The translations under genes and the position numbers were made by a program. From Sphagnum compactum (Eukaryota; Bryophyta; Sphagnopsida; Sphagnales): DNA of 64,000 bases. Positions 22,111-36,030 of this stretch are shown piece after piece (within the stretch, counting starts at the first letter, position 1; every line of letters starts with the position of its first letter). The DNA lies in the NCBI GenBank assembly GCA_965153455.1, contig OZ234494.1, positions 16,740,001 through 16,804,000 on the forward strand, written 5' to 3'. The notes under the pieces are model-generated. The model saw nothing but the letters and a program-made list of their open reading frames with translations, did not search any database and was not told the origin of the DNA.

Positions 22111-23469
22111 GAACTAAGTTTCAGTGAACACACAAGACTAGAAGGAAAAATAAACTACCAAACCCAAAATTCCACCAAAACCTAGGATCAGGGGAGTTTA
22201 GTCACATGTTTTATGGTGATCCAAAAACGTTGCCAAATAAATAACCTAAGCATTATTGTTCTTCTACCCCTTCAGTCCCAACATGCTCCTCTTGGGCATC
22301 ATCCACAATCATTAGAGTGTCATCTAATACACCGTTGAAGCTATTCAATAAGCTTGCATAGTTTTTTGTGGCATATGGATAGTTCTTTAAATTTGCATGT
22401 CCAATGTCAAATTGTAAGATTTCAATGTACAAATTCCAAATGCATGTATTATATGTATTCAATTGCACATTTCCATGATGGAACTTCAGTTGAATCTCTT
22501 GCCTCAACTGCAATCCTCTCATGCATGATCAAATGCACATCAATGATGAATTCTTTCATCAATGCAAACCTTTACAATCCATATGCAATAACATAGTTCC
22601 AATCCAATTTGCCTCTTTTGTTTCTTTCCATGATTCTACATTTGCATCATTAAGCTATAAATCCATCTTGTAAGCAAAATGCATTTTGGTCTTGTTCTTC
22701 TAACAAGTTGAATTGGGTGAGGAGTTTTCAACAAATTGAAGTAGAAAGCACAACATTTACACCTAAAACCAAATTTAAATTCACTTTTGTTGTGACTATT
22801 TACTGTTGGTGTTTAATCATCCACTCTAGACAACACAAGAAACAAAAATAATATAGTTTAGGTAAGTAAGTCCATGGTAAAATGACTCATGCTTTAAGGT
22901 TTTTTATTTCTTTTTGTTATTTTTAGGATTTTTCTTTTCTTTTCTTTTCTTTGAAGTGAGTTTTTCATTTTTTCTTGCTTTTAAAAAAATCATTTTAGGG
23001 TTTTTTAGAGGCTTGTTTTAGGTTTTTTAAAATCTTTTGTTAAAGGGTTCTTTTTGAGTTTTCTTGCGCTCCATGGCTTTTTCTACAGTGATGCCTTTTC
23101 AAACAAGGGTGATAGCTTTTCATCAAGTATTGGTGAGGAAATGTTTCAAAAAGTGCACATACGATATCAAATAGTGTTTGTGGATGTAGTTGCAAGCACC
23201 AACACATTGGAGCTATTTGATGCAAACGAATTGAAACCAAGTGTTAGGCAATTAACCAATTAAGACATGGGTGTTTAGGATGTGTTCACCACAATGGGAG
23301 CAACTTTAGGTTTGTTCAAAACTTTAACAAACTTCAATTTGTTAAAGTTTGATTAATTATAAACATTAGTGGTCCCCACCATTGTTGCCCATGTTGCAAG
23401 GTCCATTAATGAAACTCACATTGTGACAAAATGATCAACTAAATTGAGCCCAAAGGATCAATTGTTCTA
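22111..23469. other. AT-rich interval with no recognised gene
   Basis: Short open frames occur on both strands but none carries a motif I recognise. There are T-rich runs at about 22900-23050. The stretch 23054-23263 (+) is open but unplaced; it could be the decayed N-terminal part of the Harbinger-type transposase that follows. Confidence 0.35.
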
Positions 23470-24205
23470 GTTCACCATGTACGTGAAACATGACAATGTA
23501 ATCATGTATGATGCATTCTTGTGGAACTACAATGATGATGATGTAATTTTCATTACATATTGCATTAAGAAGGCCAATGTAGCTAACAAAATTATATGGC
23601 CTATTATTAAGGATGGGTTACCCTTGGAAAGTAAATCCTTGAACTTTAAGTTTGTATTAAACTTATTGATGGGACTTTCATTGAATCTTGCAAACCTTGG
23701 AACAATGACTTTCACAAATAATGGTATAATGGTTGTAAAAAGATGTAATGTATGAACAACAATGTGGTCCTAGACCATTGTGAACTATTCATTGACTTGA
23801 ATAACAGTTATCCCACTTCCTTCCATGATGTGAACATCTTGCACAAGTTGGACTTGTACAAAAATTGGTATCATTATTTTAACACACAAACAAGTACTTT
23901 GAATACTTATTGGGGGACCCAAGTATGTGGGTGAAGAGATATTTGTTGCACATTAGCTTGGTAGGTGTAAACTTACCCCTAGGCATGACCTAGATGCAAA
24001 TGCAAACATACAACAAAATGCATGTAGGGTATAAAATGAAAGTCAAATGGGGAATTGGGGGGTTGGAATAGAAATGGAAAAAATGAATGAAATGATTTAA
24101 TTTTACAAAGGAAAAATATAATCATTTGTTCCTAGCTATAGTTATCTTAACTAACTTTTTGCACAAATGTCATGTAAACATCTCATACAAAGTCATTGGT
24201 GACTA
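23470..24205 (+). mobile_element. Decayed PIF/Harbinger transposase (DDE_Tnp_4-like)
   Basis: Frame-by-frame reading gives blocks typical of plant Harbinger nucleases. In order they are LIDGTFIESCKPWNND (from about 23660), NNVVLDHCELFIDLNNSYP, TSFHDVNILHKLDLYKNW (to about 23870), then after a shift TYNKMHVGYKMKVKWGIGGL (from about 24008) and EKYNHLFLAIVILTNFLHK to a TGA/TAG-rich end near 24205. The S/T-F-H-D-V block and the KWGIGGL...LTNFLH tail are the family's signatures. Several in-frame stops and at least one frameshift show that it is dead. No terminal inverted repeats were identified. Confidence 0.72.
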
Positions 24206-24540
24206 GATTGAAGACCCAATTGATTATAGTTGGGATAGGGATTTCTAGCTACGAATCTAACATTTTTTTAACCTTTACTTTAAAAAATTTGTCTATCAAA
24301 TTTCCTAGATATTTAGTTGTTTTGATATTGTTCAACTTCACCTATCTCTTGTTTTCTATGCTAACTTCCATTGTTGCCTTGTTCAATTTTTTTTATCCTT
24401 GTTGTTGACCACCATCTTATGGTGGTAAAGTTTGTGGACTATGATTACAACACTTTCATTTTTATTTGTGTTTTGCCATTTGATGTAGATGAAAAACCAA
24501 AGCTTGAAGTAGGAGATGGAATAAATGGTGTGGTAGATGT
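24206..24540. other. Spacer between Harbinger relic and CACTA element
   Basis: AT-rich with short frames and no recognised coding motif. It could be residual Harbinger 3' sequence. Confidence 0.3.
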
Positions 24541-24543
24541 TAA

Positions 24544-25915
24544 CACTAAAAGAAATCCCACAAAATGCAACCAATGCATCTGCAACTATGTGTAACTAAT
24601 TGTCATTTGCAACTAGCTCTAATTGTATTTGCAACTATTTTGCACCCTTGACCATTCTTGTAACTATGCTACAACTACATTTGCAACTAATGATTTTTTC
24701 ATTATACATTCTTTTTTTTTAAAAATTATGATCATGCCCATATGTCACATTACTTGCAAATGGAACCAAATGTAGTTACACCATTAGGGTGTCAACATAG
24801 CCCTTAGTGGTATACATAGATGTATTTAAAAACTTTTGAAAGGTATGTGTATTTTTGCTAAATTATATAAGGATGTAATGGGGGTATGTTCCATTGGTGT
24901 ATTAGTAAAGTTGTATTTAGTTTATATTAAGGTAAATTAACTACCTACCTACCTATCTAGCCTAGGTTACCTACCTAACTAAAGTAAGCTACCTACTTAT
25001 TAATTAATTGATAACTAACAGTTAATACTTAATATTTATAGTTAGTATTTAATAATATAGTAATTAATTATTTTTATCATACAAATTATTAACCAATTAT
25101 TTATAAATAACTAGTTAGTTAGTTACTTATATACTTAGTTATATACTTAAGTTAATTTTTTTGTATATACAATTTATAATCTACAAAATTAAAAAGGAAG
25201 ACAATGGATATGAGATAAACTTTTCAATTGCAATTTAGTTTGGAACTAAGTTACAATTTAATTTTTATCCCATGTGCTTTGTCCTTCACTTCCATCTTGA
25301 GAATTATATAATGAAGAGTCTTTGTCCTACACATTCACATTAAAAAACACATGTCAATTGGGATGAGCCAATCAAAGGAACTTAACCATTTAAGGAGCTT
25401 AACCTTAAAAGTTAAACTTTAAAAAAATTTAAAATATTTACCTACTTCCTTAACCTACCTATCTACCTACTTACTTATTGACTTACCTACCTACCTACCT
25501 AGTATGACCTACCTACTTACCTACTTAGTTTGACCAATCTACTTAAATATTGATTTTAATTCATTTTGGCCAAAATTCAAAAATGCTAGATGGCATATGC
25601 CATGTGTCACAATTTAAAACCGTATAAAATAGACAATGAGGATCCACTATCTATATGTAAAACAAACAAAATTCAAAACTTTTTCATTTGCCACATGTCA
25701 TTATGCAAATTGTTGATTTTTATGGTAATATAAAGATGGCATATAATAGTATATAGATGGTGAAGTATTTATTGACCATTGACTACATGCACACTTGCAA
25801 TTAATGTCTTATGCAAGTTGTCTAATGTAATTAGGCAATTTTTAGTGGCAAATGTTTTTTTGCAACTAGAATATAAATGCAAATGATAGTTGTTTTTTCC
25901 AATTTCCTTTTAGTG
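24544..25915. mobile_element. Non-autonomous CACTA-type DNA transposon with TAA target duplication
   Basis: The element starts CACTAAAAGAAAT at 24544 and ends with the complement, ATTTCCTTTTAGTG, at 25915. It is flanked by TAA at 24541-24543 and TAA at 25916-25918. CACTA elements are known to end in CACTA...TAGTG and to make 3-bp target duplications. Subterminal copies of the motif TTGCAACTA occur repeatedly near the left end (about 24578-24690) and again near the right end in both orientations (about 25855-25892), as expected for transposase-binding repeats. It is 1372 bp with no transposase frame. The interior has two stretches rich in ACCT units (about 24944-25000 and 25440-25540). Confidence 0.75.
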
Positions 25916-25918
25916 TAA

Positions 25919-28392
25919 AGTAAATGATGGCTCTTGTATTAAATCATAAAGTGTAAGAAGACTAAGCAGCCTTGGTATTTTGGGTGGGGTAGATGTACCA
26001 TTAATGACATTATGCCACCTTTTGAGAACATTATGAGTGGTGTTTCCATTTGGTGCTTTTAATTATGTCAAACCCTAGTCACTTTGTAACAAAACTCTTT
26101 CAGACCTTTCCTCATTAAATGTCTTAGTCTTTAATTTTTTTAAGCATTTCAAAAATGGTCCTTCAAGGTGTCCTCTTAAAACTAAGAATAAATTTAAGTC
26201 TCATTGTTTTCACCATATAATGCCTTCCACAAAATGTTAGGTATCAATTGCATCACTTGTTTTTCATCTATAAAGTACAAAGCAAAGTTTCAATGGTAAT
26301 GCATAGCCATTTTAGGCCATATATCTTAGCATGCAATTGATAAACATGAGAAAAAAAAATTTGAGGGGTTCCTAATGGTTCCATCCAAGGATACTCAAAT
26401 GCCATGGTCCAAATACTTGGTTTGTTCGCATGATACAATTTTCAAACCATCTAGCCTACATGTTATTATCTTTCAAAAGATTAGTTAAAACAATTAAAAC
26501 ATTGGTGTAGTTTTGAATGTGTTAATGTGTAAAAGTTTAAAAATAGGTTTGCAAATGTATTCATAACCCTTTTTTTTTGCAGATAGGTAAGTCTATAATA
26601 AAATGACTCATTTCACTTGTAACCATTCACAAATAATATATTTGTAGATTTTCAATTTGAGTTAAGAATTCAATATTTTTCATGTAACCTACATATTGTG
26701 ATGTAACATGTGTAAAATTCACAATTTGCATTTTTCCTTCCTATAATCCTTGAATAAATGTAAAGATAATGTATACATTTCAAAAAAATAAAAATACATT
26801 GTAAAACTCAAAAATGGAATTAAAACATAAATTTTGTGCAGTGGTTGCACGTCACATCACTTTTGAATGTCAACTACTTATTATTATGCTTTTGGAAAAG
26901 AGCAAGAAAGTGAGTCCCAACACTCACATGTGAATTCAAAGTTCGGAATTAGAACCTTATGATGATTTGAATATTTGGAATAAGGTTTAGGGCACAAAAC
27001 TTTGTCCAAATTAAAATTTTGAAGAGTAAAATATTCAAAATGGGGTTGCATTCCTTGTTTGAAGATCTAAAACACAAGTTATGGCCAAAGCATAATTGGG
27101 AATTAAACTTATAATTTGACTCCCATCCATTAAAACATATGAAAAATAATAAAATGACCTTTAATTAGAGCATGTGATATAAAGTTGGAAAGGTTTCTTC
27201 GAGAGCTAAAACTTTGCCCTTGAAAGTTCTTGAATCAAAGCTTACATGCATGAATTATGAATCTACAAATCTCTAGAACTTGTAACTTGGCAATGTTTAA
27301 AAAAATTGGGATTCCCATTTTGGAGTCCTAAGAAATTTGCCGTTGCAATGTAGTTCCTCCCACTAATCATTGAGTATAATGTAGGGGGAAAAGTGATGAT
27401 TCCCCCCAAATCCAAAACATGGTGTCTTGTGAGCGTAAGTTGTTCATGACTTGTCCATGCACCATGTTGACTTTAATTTGCACTAACCACCCTCTTTTTT
27501 GGTTTATGCAAATTGACTTCACATGAAGCATAACATATAAGAATTCATTCTGGTCCCATCCCAAAGCTTTTGCATGCCCCTTTGGTCCCAATGTGTGAAT
27601 TAGGAAACATGCCTAAAACTTTCAAAAAAATTATAATGCACTATTTTGAAAAAATTACCCCAATACCTTGAGACAAGCCCTTGGTTTGTAAGGTGTTGAT
27701 GCAAATGTTCTTTAAGCTTTGTAAGATATGAAAAAAAAATTGTAGGTAAATGGTAAATGTTCCAATATGTAAAAAAATTCAACAAACCATTTATGTTCAA
27801 TTTCCCAAAGTTAGGTATATGAACATACCCTTATTGGGCTTTAAAACCTAGGTATGAAGATGAAGGCATGGGTATTTATTACCTACCTTCCTAGTAAAAC
27901 AAACAAATCTGAAACCTTAAACAATGGTTTCATGCATTCCTCTATAAGCTTTTATGGTGTTCAAAATCATATAAAGTTTAAGGTTTGAAGTAGGTTCAAG
28001 GAGGTGCCCATGGTTAGCAATCTTGCAACATCAAATTCATGGGTTGATATTGATGTTGTGCGAATGCTTGTGTGGGAATGTGAGAATTGGTGATTCCAAA
28101 TTTAATATTTGGGAATTTGATCAAACCCTACACTCCTTTGTTAAATCTAATTTAAAAACCGAACCTAAATATTTTATGAACTTGAAAACTAAGGATTGAT
28201 TTAAAATTAAAATCTGATTGTTTTCATAGGATGAACCTTACCCATGATCAACCTAAAATTCTTTTTGTTGTGTGGTCATGGGTCTCTAAGGTTTAAGTTT
28301 TTTCCCTTATTGTTTTTTTTACTATGAAAAAAATGGGGATTTTGCAATTGGTCTTGTAAATAGATTTAGAGTTGTAACAATCATTTAGAACT
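25919..28392. other. AT-rich DNA without a recognised gene
   Basis: No coding frame above about 75 residues and no motif that I recognise. The sequence is homopolymer-rich and looks like old, eroded transposon-derived DNA. Confidence 0.4.
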
Positions 28393-28501
28393 CATGGTAT
28401 TTTTATAATGTTATTAGTGCTATCAGACAAGTTACAAGACCAAAATTTTTTAAATGGTATTTTTATAATGTTATTAGTGCTATCAGACAAGTTGCAAGAC
28501 T
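28393..28501. repeat. Tandem duplication, 61-bp period, nearly identical
   Basis: A 48-bp block starting atggtatttttataatg at 28393 recurs at 28454 with one substitution near its end (caagttacaag versus caagttgcaag). A CACTAAAAG string follows at 28511, matching the end of the element at 24544. Confidence 0.85.
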
Positions 28502-31500
28502 AAGATCCTGCACTAAAAGTACAAATTTTATATGTAAACATATATTATGAAAAATAAATGTAGTTTTGTGCAACTAGTTATCCACGTCAATTTCCCACAA
28601 AAGTGCATGTAGACAAATGGAATATTTTCATTCATCCATCAAGGAATAAAATTCATTTATGTCATTTGCAACTAACTTACAATTACTTTGTAACTTTCTA
28701 TCCATGTCAATTTTTCGTGCAAATGCCAATGGACAAACTTCCTACTTGCAAGGGGTTTCATTCATCCATTGGCAAATGAAATCTATTGATGTTTGTTGTA
28801 GCTAATGCATTATAAAGTTATTATTTTGCAACTAATGGATTTTGCTAATTGTATTATGTTACAACTTGAATTCAATTAGCGTAAAATTTAAATTGCAACT
28901 TATGAATTTGTTGATGGAATTATTTTGCAATTGATATCCATTTGTGGATGGTATTATTTTGTGCCTATTAGAATGGACAATAATTTTGCATCATGAAACA
29001 CATTACATAAATTCATTGCATAAATAATGATAAACATCTTGCTCCAATAATACAATTATATGTATCAATATTCAATGTTGGAAAATACAATACTCATATG
29101 AACATTTTTTGTTATCTGTGGTCCTTTTTAATGATATGTACTTTATTTACGTCTTTAATGTTAAGTTTAAAATGTTAAAACTATTGCTATCAAATATCAT
29201 ATTTAATATTTATTTTAGATATAATGTTGAGAGGTCCACTTTGTATTTATTCAAAAGTTGGCTTATGATTTAATAATTTTCAAATGTGAAATGATGCAAA
29301 CACATTTGTAATGTAAGAATAGCCTCATAATAATATAATGTTCATATTAATTTAAGTAAAAATCTTTTACAAATATAGTGTAACTAACAAGCAATGTACA
29401 TACAATGTCATCAATAACTTATTGTTGAAATGTAATATAAACAACACATGTCATAAGGTATTTCCATGCTAACATGAGCCAACCTTGCACCCTTGGGTGA
29501 GGGTGCCTTTTCTGGAATATTTTCATAATATCCCCAATTGTAAATTGAAAAAAGTCATCAAAAAAGTATTTTGACCTTACAAATGTTATTTTATAGTATG
29601 ATGTAAAAATATGTTAACAAATTCTCCCCCAAAATATGTCATGTTTTAAGGATATCCTTGAAAATAGCAGTCCTTACATTGTTTTTAAAGCACTAGTTAC
29701 AATGATTAATAAAGGTGTTAAAGTATTTCATATTCATTATATTCATTCCAAATCATACCACATGTTTTCATAACATATTAGAAACATATGAGTGTTTTTA
29801 AATCACTTACAACATAAGTTATACAATTTTTGACACAAAAGCATTAAATATTACACATTTGTTATAACTATTTTGGTTCCTATTGTTGACTGCAAGTTCT
29901 ATATTTACAAACAAAATTGTAGCACATTGGTTTTGAATTTTCTCATAAGTAAATGTAAATTTACCTTCACATTCATGGTCTTAATAAAAAAGTTAGGATG
30001 TTTAGGACTTGCACCATCAAAGTTAATAATCAATAATTCATTTTAGTTGCATAAAAACTAACAACCTAGCAAAGTAATGTTTTAATGCACAAGAACAACA
30101 AATGATATTGTAAATGCACAAAACAACATGAGTGTTGAACTTGAACATTTCTACTCATTACACCCATAAAAATTTATAATTTCACACAATCATCAAAAAT
30201 AAGATTTTGATGGTCTCAATCAATAAAAACACAAACAAACAAAAAGACTTACATGTACAAGATAATGGCATTGGTAGTACAATGTATTGTTGTTTCAATC
30301 TCACTTCAAATCTACACCTTCAATTAATTATATAGTTTGATGTGATATTTAATTTAAGTTGCAACAAAATTGACAATTAATCATATCATATTAATTGAAT
30401 TATAGACACATTAGGGAAATTTAATAATCATTATATAGTGATAACCTAGTTTCATAACTAGTTGTATTACAAAGAACAACATAGTTGATGACTAGTTGCA
30501 AAAAGTTGGAACTAACAAATCACACACATTGTTCCATTTGCTCTAAAAAATTTATTCCACACTTGCATTACATGTTCTCCAAGTTTTGCTTGGTTGCTTT
30601 TGGCTTCCACAAAGTTATTCTCTACAACATCCACGTACTAAGTACTCTATGTGTCCTCCCATTCTTTTCCTTTTACTTGAGGTTTTTAATTCCTCTAGTG
30701 GTTTGTTTTTATGTGGGTTCAAGCACAATATAATGAATTAAAAGCACCCCTTTACGTGACTACTTATTTTTTGTTTCTTTTCTTATAAAATTTAATTGTT
30801 TTTAAAAATCTTTATACTATTATGTTAAGGATTATATTAAAATTTTGCCAAAATTTTGTCATTTTCAAATCTTTTCAAAAAAAATTACATGTCTTTTAAA
30901 TAGCAAAAGCACTAGTTACAACTATTTTTAAGTGTTTTCTTATTCATTAAATTGATTTCAAATTTATTCACATATTTTCATGATACATTGTCAATGTTAT
31001 TATGTAAGTAAATCCAAAAATTTCAACACCAACTTAAATTATCACTTTGAACTATGAAATAAAAAGTAATGGTTCCAATTGTTTTGGTACATATTAACAT
31101 GATTGCATCCATGTAGTTGTTATTTACTTGTTAAAGTCAAACTTGTGTTCCTCACCTAAAAATTCAAGGAAAACACACATTGTTACATTCCTAAAACTTT
31201 TCTAAATACAATGATTACCTAAACATCAAAATATAGAATAATTTTTATCTCATTAAAGTTTCAAAGTCTATTCAACTTTGTAAATGTATTCACGAAAATA
31301 TTTTAGTGAAATTTTTTATTTAAAGGCTTCCTATATTTCTCTAAATTTCATTAAAAATTAATAAATAAAGATTTTTTAAAAATGAAAGTGTGACATCCTA
31401 GTGGTACCACCCAATGATACTTTTGCTAGGCACCTTATAATATTATACAATAATCAAAATAATAAATAAAATTCTTATGAAATTCAAAATGTTATTAACT

Positions 31501-34500
31501 CATAATGATAACTACAAAAACTAACCACATGACATGAATATTTGTATTGAGAAAGAACCATGGAAGACCTTTTTTTTTGTCATCTTTTCAATTCCTTGCA
31601 ATCTTTCATCAAATTTTTTGGATTTATTGTCACAATTTGATCCATTGTACAATTTAAAAAGCATATGCAATTAATTATTCAATCAAATAAGGTTGAATTT
31701 CCAATTGCAAGACATCATACCCAAGATTAACAAAAAAAACTCCATAATATCCACCATCCTTCACACTTAGGGCTCCAACTTATGAAACTCAAAAGATTTT
31801 TTACCTTACACATGTATTAGTTTGTAACCTTTTTACAAGCCCTTACATTAGAGAATTTTATCTTCTAGTTTGTTATTAAAAATGGGCCTTGGTTTTGCCG
31901 TGAACCTATAGGCCTTCATGTTACAAAATTTGATCTCCTAATTCATTTGTTAACAGTCTTGGCCTTGCCTTAATGACAAACTAGGAAGCAAACTTGAACC
32001 CTTAGGGCACATTAGAAAAATCCCTAAATTCACCTTTTTTCACCCTGTTTTTGGGCCTCCTTTCACCCCTTAACCCCTCTTTTAGTGGTGTCTATAAACT
32101 AAGGTATGAAATATGGGTATGAAATATTGAAACTCAACATTTAATGCACTAGGTTTGAGAGGAATTATAAAGTTATATAGGCAAGAATAATGAAAATATA
32201 TGTGAGAATAATGGAGGTGCTCATGAAAAAAAAAGATAGAGTGAAACTTAGTTTACCACCAAGATTGATGGTTTTCTAAATTTCACCCTCCCCCTTGAAT
32301 GCTAATGCACTTTTATGCAAGTTTTTTAAAAATATCACCTCGTTTATGACCAAATTCATAGTTCTAATGTTGTTTTTTCCTTTTATGGATATTTCTATTA
32401 TCTAATTACAAGGATGAATAATTAGAATTGATATATGGGGGATTTTTTGGAATCCTTCATATGGTCATCCATGGATCATCCCAAAAACAATTTAAAAAAT
32501 AACTACTTCATTTTCACAGATAACTACTTCATTGTTTAAAAAAATAATTGCTTTGTTTTTCCTATTTACTTTCTTAATCACTATCTCCCACCTTTTTTAA
32601 TAAATACTTCCATTTTATAATTATCTCATTATTTTCCCCTATCCACCAACATGGATATGAAAAAACATATTTAACATGTCTTCTCATGTCCATGAAATGT
32701 ATATTAATTTCAAATTTGACATTGACATAAATAATGATGAATTATTAAAAACCATCTGAAAACATAAGAAAAAAATGAAATAGTTGATCATCATTGATAG
32801 TGTGTAGTAGTGTAAAGCTCAAATATGTTAAGAAATAAATTCGTCAATTAAGGTAGTACATGCTAAGGAAGGGGATCATGGCCTACCATAATACTAAAAT
32901 CATGCTACAACAAAAAGTGGTAGTTAAAGCATTATGGACCAATGAATGATTTTAAATTTCAATGGGCCATTGTCAATACTACGTAAGCATAAATCACACC
33001 TTTATTTGAGTAGTAGATTACTTGCTTTGAATTTAGTAATTATTTAAAAGTGTTATATTAGAGAACGGATGGAAGGACGTATTATGACTCCAATTAATCT
33101 TGGAGGCAAACCTAGTAGGGCAAGCCCATGAACTTCAAAGCCACAATTTAGTTCCATGGTCCCCTTGTTAGTAAAAAAACATTGGTGCCTACTTTTTCAC
33201 CTTTGCAAGTTCTACCAACAAGAGCAACACATGAACATTCATTCATGTAAAATATGTTGATATTATGCAAAATACTTTCATGTGTAATATTATGTAGGGA
33301 AAAAATATATATTTAATTGTTTGAATCAAAAATTCTAAAGTGTTGTGTAAAATAAGTCCATCCGACTTCTTATTTAGGCCAAGAAACAAATGTTTATCAC
33401 ATCCAACATAAAACATTTCTTGTTTCCCCATCCCATCCATAAATATGAAAAAATGGATAATATAATGTGAGAGTTGGGATGAAATTTGTAGAAGTGTGTG
33501 CCCTTGTGTAGGAAATGTGAGAAACATAATCCATACTCAAGTAAGGTGTAATTTATAGTTTCTTTAGCCATGTTCAACTTCTTTTGTTTACAAGTTGATG
33601 TCATCCTTTTCAAAGATGGAGTTTGCACCTTATCCAAACTTGTCATAATCATTCCACACACACACGAATGCACACATTTCTTTATCACATTCTCCATGTA
33701 CTTCTATAATCATTTCCAAAATGAGGATTTGCTACCTCAAATGCATAACAAGCAAAAGGAGTTACCATGATCCACACCCAATGTCAAATTAATTAATAGT
33801 AATTGAGGTGTTTGGGTGTCTACACAAATAAAGGAATGTTTTCTTACGTGATTATGTCAACATGGATTGGAATATGAAAGGGCGAACAAGTCCTCCACTT
33901 TCAATTTCGGTCATTTTGCTTCACCAACAAATTTAGATTACACTTCCAAAGATGTAAACATCTTCCATCTTAAGCCTAACAATAACCATGAATTTAACCA
34001 ACTCTCAACTTCCTTCCCTTTAAAGCCCGCCTCCCAATCCCCCTTGTGACTTGTTACAAGTTGCAAGTTCTTGAGTTAGGATCTTTGTTATGAGACCCTA
34101 GTTTTTGGCATTTACTTCATTGCAATTAAGATTTAGGTCCTTTCCTTTTGTCCTTCCACTTATTCTTTATATCGTTTTTTTCATTTAGATTTTTTTGACA
34201 AGGTTGCAACAATTTAAATCCCATCTCCTAGGTCAATCATTATCGCCAACCAATTAAAAGGTATAAACTATAATTTCTTAATAATATTGGGCCTTGTGGA
34301 TACCATTATATTGTGAAAATTTGTCATAAGTTAGTTATGCAAGGCTTTAAATATATTGTGTAACATGTGGCAAAGGCATGCATAAGACAAGGTGTATGAA
34401 CAACTTGAAAATATTTTGAACTATTGTATGGTTTGAATGTGTGTACAATAAAAGAAAAGTTTGAAATAGGTTTTAAATCTTGAATTTGTCATTACAAGGT

Positions 34501-35766
34501 GTTTAATGTGTTATTTCATTTTGGGTATCACATTACATCATGTAAGGTAAACAATAGATCACTTTGGGTTGTGAATAATGTTTGTGTTTTCAAAATGAAA
34601 TAATGTGGGATGTGTTATTGAACACATTTTCTAACTTAATTTTACAAAATATATATGATTTAAAATTAATTTATTGAATTTCCAATAACAAAACTTCATC
34701 ACAATTTAATAAGTTTGACACCATGTGTCTGAAAATTACAAAACTACCTTGTAAATATTTTATTTTAATAAGCATAATTATTTGACATGTTTATTTTAAC
34801 TATAGTTATCAAATATTTATATTTGATATTAACATTAATTTTTTTATTCTAACTATATATTTTTATTTATCAATTATTTGAAGCAAACAAATTCAGAACT
34901 TCAACATCAACACCATTCAAGGTGTAAACATTTTGAAATTTTCCTTCAATTCCAAATTTATCTTCATCATTCAAGTACAACCCACCCTTTTATGAAACCT
35001 CCAATTCAAATTGACCACAATCCAAATGACACGTGCCTAACATGTGTTTTCGACATTTTTGGCCCCTATTATTAATCTTCAAAAAGAAATATATAAATTC
35101 TATTTATAAATTTATATTTATTAAAATGTGGTATCTAATGATTATAGTATGTAGTTTTATTTTGAAATGTATTCAGAATGTTACTTTTGAAATAAACATG
35201 TTTTAGTCCTATATTTTTTGCATGCAGTTTGAAATAAAGATGGAAGTGACTGCCCCAAGTCTAAATATTATAAAATCACCTTCGTGAATCCCCTACTCAT
35301 TGAGGACTATCCAATAGTACTAAGAACATAGTTAGAGACCTCATGGTTAGGGAGATTTTAACATGACAAGGCAAACAAAACAAACAGCTATCCTTCATAG
35401 TACGATGGTTTCAATTGATTTTTCTCAAATTTTTCTCAATTTACACCATTTCTTTTTCACCTTCGTCATAACTATGTGGATAAGTTTTCACCCTTTTATT
35501 GTTTAAAAAGAAACATGAAGATTTGTGTTCCAAAAGTGTCACCTTTATCCTTTCCTTTTCCTTGTTTTGCTTGGTTGTTTGAGAATCAAATAAAAAGTAA
35601 GCAAAAATGATTGTCAACATGATTGTCATTACTTTCTTAGAACTATCAAAAGTTCATCAAATAGCAAATGTGCAAGCCATGTATTCAACATCCATGTGTA
35701 GTGAGTTCGTTGTGTTTAATATTTGAGGAGTGTTGGTGACCATCTAAGTACTAGGCTATAGCCTAA
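28502..35766. other. AT-rich DNA without a recognised gene
   Basis: About 7.3 kb with no convincing gene on either strand. TTGCAACT-like motifs recur at 28565-28945, resembling the subterminal repeats of the CACTA element at 24544. The longest open stretches are two overlapping minus-strand frames within 33243-33697, with no known motif. Most of this is probably eroded transposon sequence. Confidence 0.4.
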
Positions 35767-36030
35767 GATGTTCATATGGTGGGACTCTTTACTAAAGATT
35801 GTTCTAGTATGTATAATGTTTCCAAACATGTCAACACATATTGTCACAATGTTTGATGTTCATATGGTGGGACTCTTTATTCAAGATTGTGCAATTTTGC
35901 ATAATGTTTCCAAATATGTCAATAGATGTTGGGACAATGTTTGATGTTCATATGGTGGGACTCTTTACTAAAGATTGTTCCAATGTGCATAATCTTTCCA
36001 AATATGTCAATACATGTTGTGACAATGTTT
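35767..36030. repeat. Tandem repeat, 88 bp x 3
   Basis: Units begin gatgttcatatggtggg at 35767, 35855 and 35943. Each carries ggactctttact-like and atgtttccaaa-like blocks. The 88-bp period is not a multiple of three and the copies differ at scattered sites. Confidence 0.88.

Noticed and set aside
28511-32097. Possible second complete CACTA element from CACTAAAAG at 28511 to CTTTTAGTG at 32097
   Set aside because: Flanking triplets do not match (ctg on the left, gtg on the right), the ends share only nine bases, and no subterminal repeats are seen at the right end.
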